Under the pieces are notes generated by a model. It made no database searches and was not told the DNA's origin. It was given only the letters and a program-made list of their open reading frames with translations. DNA of 64,000 nt. Origin: Ancylostoma caninum. Its lineage: Eukaryota > Nematoda > Chromadorea > Rhabditida > Ancylostomatidae. Position numbers and translations under genes: made by a program. This document shows positions 23,657-33,324 of the stretch, in pieces. The DNA lies in assembly GCA_037903475.1 (NCBI GenBank), contig JBAJFG010000292.1:186001-250000 (forward strand). Direction: 5' to 3'. Within the stretch, counting starts at the first letter, position 1, and each line of letters opens with the position of its first letter.

Positions 23657-24943
23657 TTGACCTCCCTGTACACCAATGTATCAAACGACTCAGCAATGCA
23701 GGCGGCTTATGAGTTCCTCATGGAGCACTGCAACTCTGTGAACTTATATGGCCTTTCAATTGCCCACATCATGACACTCCTCCGAGAGTGCTTGAATTGC
23801 AACATATTCCGCTGGTCGGGAAAATACTACGCACAAATCAGAGGGCTCGCCATGGGGCAGAGACTAGCTCCTGTTCTCGCAGGAGTTTTCATGGCGAAGA
23901 TCGAAAATCCTGTACTGGTGCACAAGCCAATACTCTATTGCAGATATGTTGACGATTGCTTCGTCATATGTTCCACCCAGGAAGAAATGGATAAGTGCTT
24001 TGAACTGTTAAATGAACAGACGGAGCATATTAAGCTCACCAGGGAGAAACCGAGGGGAAAATGGCTTCCGTTTCTGAACGTAGAAGTAGGTCTTCATGGG
24101 GGCAGTTACAAAACAAGATGGTACCGAAAGCCTAGCAATAAAAACATTATTGTCCACTGCAGCTCCTCGCATCCTATTAGGACAAAAGCTTCTGTAGTGC
24201 GCAACATGTTCCACACCGCAAGTAGTGTTTGCTCTGGCATTGAAGAAAAACGCGAATCTATCCAACTTGCCCGTTCGATAGCCGAATCAAACGGATATAC
24301 AACAATAATCCCCTACACCAAACGCACGCGTCATAAAGAGACCCCTTCCAGCAAGCAATGCGGTACACCTTCGCAAGAAAAGATCCCCTTATGCATCCCG
24401 TTCATATCAGACGAAATGAGCAGTTCCATACGCATATGCTTGAAAAAGTCTGGTTTAGACGGTTTGGTCAACCTCGTGGACATCCCACCCGATAATCTGA
24501 AACGCCGATTGGTAAGAAATCGCCTCTACGATCGCCTCTGCTCGTCACCGAACTGTATCATATGTCCATCAGGCAGAGAGGGAGATTGTATGATTTCTGG
24601 GACCGTGTACCAGATATCATGCAAACTCTGTGGCGACAATTACATAGGTGAATCAGCGCGACCCTTAAGTCTCAGAATCAAAGAGCACTTAGATGGAGAA
24701 CGGAACTCCCGTAAATCAACACCATTAGGGGCACATCGGCTGAGCAGACATAACGGCAACGATTTCGAAGTCCATGTAAGCATACTAGCTCACGAAACTG
24801 AAATAGAAACACGCAAGACAATTGAAGCTTTCTGGATAAAATCCAGATGCCCGCAAATGAACCGGAAGGATGAATGTCTGATTATCACAAATGAACTGGC
24901 ATCATATCAAGATCTATGTCAGTTTGATCCTATACGTGATTGA
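23657..24943 (+). CDS. Penelope-like RT with GIY-YIG endonuclease, N-truncated
   Basis: The 428-codon frame opens inside the RT fingers/palm at TSLYTNV. It contains GQRLAPVLAG (motif B), CRYVDDCF (catalytic YVDD), WLPFLNVEV and TRWYRKPS, all diagnostic of Penelope RTs, which are related to telomerase. The C-terminal part has a Cys-rich stretch (CSSPNCIICPSG), then the GIY-YIG endonuclease VYQISCKLCGDNYIGESARP with the catalytic Arg helix (SLRIKEH) and a downstream Glu. No stop or frameshift within it. The upstream codon is a TAG in the left arm, so the RT N-terminus is missing and the protein is probably inactive. No ATG at the start. Confidence 0.9.
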   Translation: MTSLYTNVSNDSAMQAAYEFLMEHCNSVNLYGLSIAHIMTLLRECLNCNIFRWSGKYYAQIRGLAMGQRLAPVLAGVFMAKIENPVLVHKPILYCRYVDDCFVICSTQEEMDKCFELLNEQTEHIKLTREKPRGKWLPFLNVEVGLHGGSYKTRWYRKPSNKNIIVHCSSSHPIRTKASVVRNMFHTASSVCSGIEEKRESIQLARSIAESNGYTTIIPYTKRTRHKETPSSKQCGTPSQEKIPLCIPFISDEMSSSIRICLKKSGLDGLVNLVDIPPDNLKRRLVRNRLYDRLCSSPNCIICPSGREGDCMISGTVYQISCKLCGDNYIGESARPLSLRIKEHLDGERNSRKSTPLGAHRLSRHNGNDFEVHVSILAHETEIETRKTIEAFWIKSRCPQMNRKDECLIITNELASYQDLCQFDPIRD

Positions 24944-25123
24944 ACCGGTTAGTTCTCACTCGCCACATATATTCACTGCTAGCAAGTTGTGGCTGGCTAG
25001 GAGTGGAACGACCGAAGGTTAGTACTGCCATTGCGGCCTTCTCGCTGATTGAAAAATATCTTTTTATACTTTTGGCTTAGTCTGCTGATGTACTTGGTCT
25101 GGTAGAGTCGACGAATTGTGTAG

Positions 25124-25175
25124 CCCTTTCAGGCCCTGAAGAAGGCGAAATAAGCCGAAACGTTGGCTGAGGAGG
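25124..25175 (+). ncRNA. Candidate hammerhead ribozyme, right arm
   Basis: Core boxes occur in order: CTGAAGA (25136-25142, fits CUGANGA), stem II GGC/GCC (25144-25146 with 25154-25156), GAAA (25157-25160), C, then GTT (25162-25164) as the NUH cleavage triplet. Stem I pairs 25132-25135 with 25165-25168 and continues beyond an internal loop (25125-25129 with 25171-25175). Helix III is nearly absent: AACGTT is self-complementary, so the active form may need a dimer. Hammerheads with this layout are described in Penelope-like terminal repeats; activity here is untested. Confidence 0.55.
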
Positions 25176-25240
25176 AATAAAGAAGTTTAACAATCTCGGG
25201 TATAGTTAAACAGAAGAATTTACACGATATTGTTAATTTA

Positions 25241-25842
25241 ATTAGACAAGATACGTTCATAGTCCTATCATCCACTTGCATTAATCAATGCCCTGTCCAG
25301 ATTCTCCAACGCATAGTCCTACCAGAATTCTTCGGTGAAAAAATAAAAGAATGTGCTTTTTCATTGCCTTCTTTTATTGTATCGAACGTTTTAGTTAATT
25401 GCAGTTGCTAGGGGGAGCTGCTCAGGTGAAAATGGGACATACCCACACCTCCGCCGAATTGAAGCCCCCTGCCACTAAGGCTCCAGCTGGGGGAGGGGGG
25501 GGGGGGGTTGGGGCGTTCGTTTGCTGTTCGGTGAGTGTTTGACTGCTGTTCGCCCCTGCACAGAAAAGTGAAGAGCAGTCCAATAGCAACCCAGTAGCAA
25601 CCGAAAAACAATTCGAGTGCACCCCAGTCCCGTCCATATTTGCTAGGGGGTTTAATTCAGCGATTGTTCGTGAAGCGAGACGATAGCCCTTACTGTTTCG
25701 AGAGCTTATTTGTCAGACGGTTGCGCCTTGCATCGGAACATTCAGAGGACTTAGGCGGGAGTGTGAAATAGCTCCAAAAATCATTGGAACTTGCGGAGGA
25801 AAGTGCAAAGGGGGGGGGGGACGATATATACCTAAACATTGT
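25241..25842. other. No gene recognised
   Basis: Contains a poly-G run (about 25493-25507) and otherwise mixed DNA. Minus-strand frames at 25408-25637 overlap the G run and have no family support. Confidence 0.4.
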
Positions 25843-26592
25843 TAAAGGCAGCACCCACGGAAATTTTCGTCCCAAGAATTTCAGCATATTCTGGTGGTAT
25901 CGAGCTGCTTAACACCTTCACAATGCCGAAACATTCCAGTAGCACCGAAACGTTGTTTTTGAAAGCTCTTGGCTTGTTAATGCGCAACGGCGTGGTCGAG
26001 TTGCAGGCCGTAAAATGATGGCCGAGATCAAAAGACCGATAAAGCCGACCTTTCGCCAACCGGATTTTAGCACAACCACTATTTTTTCCTGAAATGCAGC
26101 CTTTCCACACTGTATTAGAAAAAGTAATTATTGGAAAATGTATACAAGTGAAGAAAGGTGTTGCTTTGAAATCAAAACTTCATGGAATTTCCTAATGGAG
26201 CAAGAATAATTTAAAATTGAAATTTTGATGAAAACTAGATGCAACAATAGTTAAAGAGGTACAGACACCCTGTAATGCTAATAAGAAAGGGTCGACGGTT
26301 ACGAAAACAACAAAAAATCACAGAAAAACTAGCAAAAGGAGCTAGGATGGGATAAAGTGCAGCGAATTTTACGAAGATTGTGACAAAACAGCTGGTGCGC
26401 TGGCGCAACGAAATACACACGCGGTAACTCGTCCAAAGTTATCGCCATCGCAAAGAACTGTTAGTTAACGAGATGAACACATGTGATGTTAACGCTGCTC
26501 TTCTTGTACGAAAACCATCCGGATTGTGCTAAAATCCCTCGAAAAGTGAAAATTCGAGAGGCAAAAATTTGCGTGGGTGCTGCCCTTAAAGT
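25843..26592. mobile_element. Candidate TIR element (AAGGCAGCACCCACG ends)
   Basis: The left end TTAAAGGCAGCACCCACG and right end CGTGGGTGCTGCCCTTAAA are inverse matches 750 bp apart. The same terminus appears at 48832 and, inverted, near 51355. The inside is non-coding as far as I can see. Target duplication not resolved. Confidence 0.5.
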
Positions 26593-27405
26593 CTCGGAAG
26601 GATGTGGAGAACAACAGATAGTCATCCGAGAGGCCCTCCCCTTATGTAAGGAATTGTTTTTGAGGTCTAAGGAGCATCTTTGTAGCGTGGGTTGGCCTAC
26701 CACTACTCATAATCATCCGCTGTAAGATCTGAGCTCTTTGATCCACACCTCGCCGGAGCTTCAGATGCTTCTAGCTTGGTGTTATATTAACTCCACTTGC
26801 AAGGAGACTTGCTCGTTAAGCTTCCTTGCAAGTAGAGTTTCTCTTCACTGTTACTGAGATGCAATGAAAATAATGAATTTTGCAACAAGCTGATTCCAGT
26901 GAAGTACGTGAAGAGTTAGCAAACAATTACTGATAGAACTTTTCTGTGCCGTAATAAATTCCCATCTGTACGAAAATGTCAAAACGAACCTGGATAGCGG
27001 ACCTGTCTTACTGCATCAAAAATCACTGTGCCAAACACAACTCCTTTGTCATGGGCAAGGAGATTTTTGTGAAAATCTCTTCCTTGAAAGTATACTGTGA
27101 AGTCCAGGGCTCCTTCAGGAAGCATGCAAATCATGCATCAAGTAATGTGGATAAAATGTGTTTCGGAACTGGCGCTCTCAACCAAACCTACATAGAGTGG
27201 TGGCCACGTATGTATTTAGCACACCCACGATTTTGATTTTGAACCACAGAATTCTCTATACATCTAACCCTACGATGAGCAATCAAAACCAAGTTCGATT
27301 ATGTGTTGCGGCTCTATGGAGGCACCCTTCCTGTTGCTCATCATGAGCACAGAACCAGTTGGAACTGAATTAAAAAGATAAAATTTCAATTTCGTCGGTT
27401 TTCTC
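26593..27405. other. No gene recognised
   Basis: Short frames only. I see no convincing exon of gene B here, although downstream exons of that gene would be expected on the minus strand to the left of 27950. Confidence 0.35.
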
Positions 27406-27409
27406 AAAC

Positions 27410-27700
27410 TAGGGCCCGTAGTAAAGAGTCCAGTGCGATCATCGCACAGCACCTTCAGAGCGATGATCGCATTTCGCGTTGGAGATGAGTATGGTGATCA
27501 TCGCCACTGTGAATCGGACGGGCCGCACATGAAAAGTGATCAAATGTACGTGTTTCACGTATTCCTACATCACTTCCGCATCTGTTTTAGCGCCTGAGAA
27601 GGTTGTTAACCATTCCGGCTAACAACCTAGAACGAGTACGACTTGTCAAAAGCACCAGAAGCACCTCTGTGCCTCTGACAAGTCGTACACGTTCGAGCAT
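27410..27700. repeat. Hairpin-forming repeats
   Basis: 27410-27530 has GGCCCGTAGTAAAGAGTCC at one end and a related GGACGGGCC at the other; the first motif is shared with the hairpin element at 42562-43046. 27600-27700 contains two hairpins: AGGTTGTTA / TAACAACCT, and TACGACTTGTC / GACAAGTCGTA. Confidence 0.5.
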
Positions 27701-27949
27701 GTTTGTGCTGTGGCTGATGGCGGACACTTTGGAAATTCTTCGTAATTATGGAATGTTGTGCCTTATTGGTGTATAAGAATAAATTTCTTCAAATGTTTGT
27801 TAGCAAAGCATAAAATTTGAACGTTTTTTATGGCTCACGTATTTTTTCGCCATCGTGCATATGACGTACTGAATCACGATGACTTTTTTTTGAAGTGGTA
27901 GAATTGAACTGAAGAAACAAAAGATTACAACTACTGAAAATCCACTGAC

Positions 27950-30900
27950 CCGTCGGGAATGTTGTAAATTACGTGGTTTTGGTTGATTCTGAGCCCGCGG
28001 GTGTTTAACTCAGCAACAGTTATAGGTCTGAAATTCAGTTATGATTGAAGATTGTATTCCAGGCCGTTTTCAGAAGGTTTGTCACTGATGTTAGGTTATC
28101 GTATACTCCTTCAGGAGTGTAGCACCTACCTCGCCGTCATTCTAGCAAATTCATTTCTGATGCCCATCGATTGTGGCTGGTCCGATTTAACGCTATACGA
28201 TCAATGTTTGAGTTTACGTGTACTAACGTTCGCTGCGACATGTGACGCTAGCTTCATTGCGAGAGGTGCAGTCACGGTTGGCGTCCGCTGTAGGTGGTGT
28301 ACTCCACCACCATGCTGAAGAGCATACTCTCTGCCATAACCATTTTGCGTCAGCCCGCGCCAGCATCCACGATGACATCTACTGCATGAGCCGAACTAAT
28401 TAAAACTTTTGCGGCACTCATTTTTAGGGTGCCCCCAAACTTCACCGACTATGACCGCCGAGTGGGTTACTTTCGCCAGTTGTAATAACCTAGGCAAAGT
28501 GAAATTTAAAAATACAGAAGATGGAGAGCAACGAGAAATGTTGTGATGCGAATAGGGCAATTACTACTTGTTGCGTGAGCCAGTCGAGCGTCAGATGCCC
28601 CATTCATTTGCAAGGATTTTCAATGAAGACTGTTCAACGTAGCATGCACTGCACCGTGCTACAAATGTCTCCCCTGCGGATGTAAGCTTGAATCATCAAA
28701 AACTGTAAGTCTTTGTTCCACGACTCCCCGACTTCTCCCGCACAGTCCGGCTGAAAACTGCGTTTTGATCCAGAACTGAAAAACAAAGAAAAGTAAAAGT
28801 GAGTGTGTAATTCCGGAACGCGCGTGCTTTCCTTGCCTTGTACCACTTACTCATACCTCATACCACTTAGAACGACCAATTCTTAGGTAGGACACCCGCA
28901 CGTGTTTGAGTGCATACCCTGACCTAACGCATGCCTCATGCCTGCATCCGAAGATTGCGACTGAGCTATCCTTGATCACTGAGATGTACGCGTGTCGGAC
29001 GCCTGCATATATAACTATTCCTACTCAGACAATTCCGGGGGCAAATCCCATCCTAACCGCCGGCAAATCCCCGACGGAACGTTTGAACGAAGACATATAG
29101 CAGGCAAACAGCGGGCGAAACCACGCAGTTGTTTCGGGCCAAACGCGCTGTCGGACGAATAGCGGGCTGAACGCAGTCTCAGACATTCGGGCGCGAGTTC
29201 CGCCTGACAAAACGCCGCTTTTTCATTTTCGCGACAAAATCCGGTGCACCAGCGGGAGACATCCTTTTGGTTTTATTGCGGGATTGATCGGAAAAATATT
29301 GCAGGGATTGTGATCGTCACGTACGCCTCCAGCGAGGAGTATATAAGGGCATCAGTTTGCATGTAAACCTCAGTCTACTTTCCGCCACGGCGGAGAGTAG
29401 AGTCCTACGGGACTCGTCTGGCCCACTGAGGCCCGGTTGAAACCATGGCCCAGTGCAGGGACCAGGCGAGATGCGTGGGGAGCGGCCGCGCGCAGATGGG
29501 CTCGGATGCAGAAATCCGTCCTGATCCGCTAGTAGCGGCCGGCGTCGGCGGATGGAGTGCGTGTGCTCCTGAACTCGACGCGCATTTTTGCTTTCTTGTG
29601 CTTTTCCGTTCCGAGACAAAATTCGATCGCCTGGATCATGGTGCTGGGTATCATCGTCGGGACAAAATCCGGTCTCCCGCCGGAGTTCGCGGGACAAAAT
29701 CGGGATGTTGCGTGACAAAAACGCTTGGTTTTTGATGACTCCCGCTTACACTCGAGCGGGAGTCATGATTTTGTCAGGCGGGACTCGCGCCCAAATGTCT
29801 GAGGTATCATTCGGGCTGATGCACGGCCGTCGTGGTTCGGCCCGCTATGTGAAGAGGTATCGGGCACCGGCCCGCTTTTCGCGTATTCTGGCCGCCGACT
29901 AATATCTTCGAAAAGCGGCCTTTAACGACTACGTTTTGGCTCAATAAGAGACTGGCCGGTAGGAATGGCTGGTTGGTGACAGTAGGGACGTAATAAGTTA
30001 TGACGGCAACACTGGGATGGAAGAGATCAGCAGCATGGATGGCCTAGTGGATAAAGCAGTGGACTTTCAATCATTCATAAGCAATGGTCAGGTTGGTTCG
30101 AATGCCTCAGTAAAGAAGAAAGCTAGCATCACGAATACTTGGATGAACCTTGCAAACGCCATCTTCTCGTATTTCTGATGAGAAATTTGCATATTTGTGT
30201 TGCATTTATACTCCGGCGGATCACTTTGGACCCACAATGGCTCCGAGCCCGAGGCTCTTCTGTGAAGGATTGGATGCAAGCGGTGATTAAGCTGCCAGAG
30301 GTTGTCATGGTGCAAGCGTCCAATTGACAGGTAATGCATGCTCCGCTTTCAGCGGCCCTACATTGGCCTGAACGGAGTTACTTCTCGGGCGCAAACACCC
30401 AAACGCTTGTTCCGACCCCCGGCCTCTGCTCGTTCGGAACGAGATTTGCCCCCGAAATTGTCTGAGTATTCTAGATGATGCAACGTGCCTATGGTTGCGT
30501 ATGTGTCCCACTCTCCCTATCTCTTATGTCGCGTGCTGGCCTTCATTGGTTTCGATCTGGCTACGCTTGTGCGTACCTTCACTAGGAAGAGTATGATGCT
30601 CAATGGAATAAGTGTGGCTATTACACCTGGCCCCCTTCAGCGAATTTTAAAACGGCTCACTTTCTAACAACAGGAGCGGAGTTGGCATCTTCAGCAGATA
30701 ATCCTCTCTTGTACGTGTGCTTTGGTGTGTCACGAGTAATTTTGCCGCGTTTTAAGAGAGCAATTTCATCGAGAAACCGTCTTAATATTGTAGACATTGA
30801 AGGACGTGCGCTGCATTTGCGGAAGAACTCACGAACTGTCCGAAGCACCGCTTGATGACAAGGTGGGAATAGGACTTTGGTTGTTGGTGGGGACAACGAA

Positions 30901-31909
30901 CTCCTGCAAACAAATATATGCAGACAAAGTCAAAGCAGAATAATATTCAAATCCACTTGCCATGTTTTCGTCCGAGTCGAACGCCACATGAGTAGGTCCA
31001 GGATTCCCACATCTTTGTTGCTGCGGTTTGCCGAAAAGCGAAGCAGCTGTCATTGCTCAGAAGAACGTAAGTTCACAAGGGACGGAATGCCTCAACGACC
31101 AATCAGTGAATGTTGGAATTGAATATGGACTTTACTCCCATTTCTGCGAACCGAATGGCTCTAAAATGAAAACAGAGGTAAGTGGCTTCAAAACAGTTCC
31201 GATTTTCGAGTGAAAAGCTGACCGGGTTTCTGCACTTGCCTTCAGCAGTGCTTCACAAATTAATTTCAAAACAACACAGGAAATCCATAGCACTTTCGAT
31301 GTTGTTGTTCTGGGAACAACAGTGCACGGGATGTGCCACTGCACTGCTCTTTGAACATCAGAAGGGCATCAGAACATCAGACAACAATCGTTGTTCATAT
31401 TTTGAAGAAGAGGTTTTCTCTTCTCTGGCGAGACCAATGTTGGGTTTCACCACGCAAATTAACAATGATTAACGCGGTAGATGACGGATCGAGTCGCTCG
31501 AGCCCTGGAGTGTCAACATACAAGAAGGAAAAAATGGACGATGCCCTTCAATCGCCACCTATTTCTCGGGAAATCACTCATTCCCAATGCTTTGCGTCTT
31601 TTCCGAATAAAAGCAAAAGAATAACTTGTCCAGTAATCAAGAACATCAAGACATTGGTGCCGCCCTAAATAAATGAAAATCGCAAGAACTTCCTCGAAGT
31701 GAACCAGTAAAACTTAAAACAATAGAAGTATTATGCGAAGCACGTGTAGAGTTCTGGGGCTGCACCTCTGGTGAAGCTTGCCTCCTCATTCTTGGAGACT
31801 TACGGTCACAAGAGCATGTCCTGAAAATGCGCATGTACAGTTTGTAGCTGTCGCACGTGTACCTTCTGCGGATCCAATGGTGATACGAACTTTGGCAGCA
31901 TTGAAAATC
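27950..31909 (-). CDS. Gene B: unidentified protein, paralogue of gene A
   Basis: Minus-strand exons in order: 31909-31804 (KVRITIGSAEGTRATATNC, good GTAAGT donor), 31055-30961 (LFGKPQQQRCGNPGP), 30903-30833 (EFVVPTNNQSPIPTL), 30780-30661 (RFLDEIALLKRGKITRDT), 28027-27950 (PITVAELNTRGLRIN). The last four join in phase; the 31055/30903 junction would be a GC-AG intron of 57 nt. The three exons shared with gene A keep the same phases, and the PIT exon is 78 nt in both. The NCTCAFSGH stretch resembles part of a SWIM zinc finger, but a third Cys is missing, so this is weak. Exons between 31804 and 31055 and after 27950 are unresolved. Start and end unknown. Confidence 0.5.
29178..29803. mobile_element. 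TIR element nested in T1 copy 3
   Basis: Left end CTCAGACATTCGGGCGCGAG and right end CTCGCGCCCAAATGTCTGAG (the tip of a TIR that extends to GCCTGACAAAA). The flanking T1 sequence (GAACGCAG .. TCATTCG) is continuous in copies 1 and 2. The terminal CTCAGACA resembles the T1 terminus, so the two families may be related. The internal hairpin ATGACTCCCGCT / AGCGGGAGTCAT lies near 29736-29767. Confidence 0.75.
30034..30330 (+). repeat. tRNA-derived SINE-like unit inside T1 copy 3
   Basis: A-box-like GGCCTAGTGGATAAAGC and a good B-box GGTTGGTTCGAATGCC, followed by the shared body. Third embedded copy of the unit. Confidence 0.6.
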
Positions 31910-32224
31910 CTAGACCGGCGCCAGCTCTCACTGGAAAAGGGGCGCGAGGTCATTCTTGACTATAACGACACAGCAAATTTTAAACATGAATGATTCTGCT
32001 CTTCCTTCGGGCCAGTCCAGCATTCTTACTGTCTCCAGCCACTTTCACCATTATCGTTGGTATGCGTCCATCTGCCACTGCGGAAACAGTCCATGCACCG
32101 GCTTACCTGTCCAAGTGCATTTAATAACGTGACAAGTATGCTCAAAAATTTCTGAACGCTTGCTTGCTGTCTTGTAAAAATGCCTGAATGATATGCCTCA
32201 TCATGGACTTCCACTTATCAAGTA
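31910..32224 (-). other. Possible upstream sequence of gene B
   Basis: Two minus-strand stretches look protein-like: near 32077-31985 (after a TTCCGCAG acceptor, reading DGRIPTIMVKVAGDS) and 32214-32107 (RQQASVQKFLSILVTLLNAL before GTAAGC). The gap between them is only 29 nt, too short for an intron, so they cannot both be consecutive exons. Unresolved. Confidence 0.25.
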
Positions 32225-33319
32225 TTAGGCCGGTGCAAAAATAATGCGCATTTTTCTTGCATCATATTCGGTGCAGAAAATTCCCATTCTTTCTTTTAAA
32301 TTGTATAAGAGCTTGTATATGGTTGTGTAGCATTTCTCTGAACTAAACTTATCGGCATCGCAACAGTGCTACTGAGAATGCCACCATAGCCTTGCCTAAA
32401 AAAGTGTGAGAGAACTAGTACCGCGAAGCTGCCTTCCAATTTTTCGACGTGCTGCATTTTTTCAAAGGTGTGGAAGGTCGCGTAAGCCATCCTGTGGTTG
32501 GCGACCCTTAACTAGTGGCAGTACTCAATGAGGGTCCATTCAAAATAACATGTGTGGTTTCATAGAATCTCGCTGGGAATCGTGGTCAGACGATCCCTTC
32601 CTTAGCTGAGAATGGGAGGATGAAAAAGCTCGTCGAGTAGATATCTCACAAACTGATCGAGTACCAGGTCATCTTCGTTAAAAGGTCTACTTTTTGCCTT
32701 TGTGTTAATAAAAAGCCATTGACGAAACAAATTCTCCAACTGGTTTGTGATCTATGGTAAAGGATAGGCCTCGGGTGAGACCATAAAGTGTTTTGCTGAA
32801 CAGCAGGACGGGTAAGAAGCATCGAAACACTGCCAGCAGGCGAAAATGCACCTAATGAAGATCACGGTGACTTTGCGGGTGTCTGCTGCAAAACTGTATC
32901 ATTACAGCTTATGGATTCTATTGCACTCGTGAAGTACTTCTGAGACACTTATGAAAAAAACTGAGAATTTTGCTGTGTGAGCCCGACATTGCGCAATAAA
33001 ATGGATTCCATCTTCCCACACAGTCGAGCCACATGTTGCGTACCAGAAACTCCGAAGACTGCAGCAGCTAGGGTAAAGACCTTCATATATCATAATCACC
33101 AACCCTTCCTTCGAATACTATAAAACCACTAAACTGCCTTCCGGGAGCTCGTCGAGAAAGCCCAAATTGAAATGATTGGGCTTCCCAGAACACTTAACTT
33201 GTTGCCAAAGATTTGTGCATTACAATGGTTTTGAGCTTTTTTGAAATATTTAATTCTGAGGAGTTCTAGGGCTTTGAAGTAAAGGTGTGAGAACGCTCAG
33301 TATTTATGTACCAACCTAG
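32225..33319 (+). mobile_element. Mariner relic with TIRs and TA duplication
   Basis: The left end TTAGGCCGGTGCAAAAATAA and the right end, inverse of CTAGGTTGGTACATAAATA, are flanked by TA. Interrupted plus-strand frames match mariner transposase in order: KKLVE..HKLIEYQ (WVPHEL region), WFVIYGKG (EKWILYDN region), KMHLMKITVTLRVSAAKLYHYSL (shown in pieces: KITVTLRVSAA, LYHYSL) and HTVEPHVAYQKL (DNARPHVA region). Many stops, so inactive. The minus-strand frames at 32296-33102 are shadows of this relic. Confidence 0.8.
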
Positions 33320-33324
33320 TACTT

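Larger units (their letters stand above)
23286..25240 (+). mobile_element. Penelope-like element, 5' truncated, inverted arms
   Basis: A 14-bp direct repeat ATATTGTTAATTTA flanks it (23286-23299 and 25227-25240). The left arm (23341-23661) is an inverted copy of the right arm (24908-25226), about 320 bp at high identity. A 41-bp unrepeated segment (23300-23340) lies between the left duplication and the left arm. The arms flank an RT/GIY-YIG frame. Inverted terminal repeats, a one-sided short extension and a variable target duplication are known features of Penelope-like elements. The left arm includes a copy of the end of the coding frame, so it was produced during a faulty or twin insertion. 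Confidence 0.9.
29023..30467 (+). mobile_element. TIR element T1, copy 3, with a nested element
   Basis: Ends ACTCAGACAATTCCGGGGGC and GCCCCCGAAATTGTCTGAGT, about 25 bp of matching TIR. The body follows copies 1 and 2 but is split by another TIR element at 29178-29803. The whole lies inside the 2.6-kb intron of gene B between 28027 and 30661. Confidence 0.8.

Noticed and set aside
29317..29718. A 133-codon minus-strand frame
   Set aside because: Lies within a nested TIR element, is Arg/Pro/Ser-rich as expected from GC-rich DNA, and has no motif.
32296..33102. Minus-strand frames that looked like membrane-protein exons
   Set aside because: The plus strand of the same interval reads as a decayed mariner transposase between matching TIRs.
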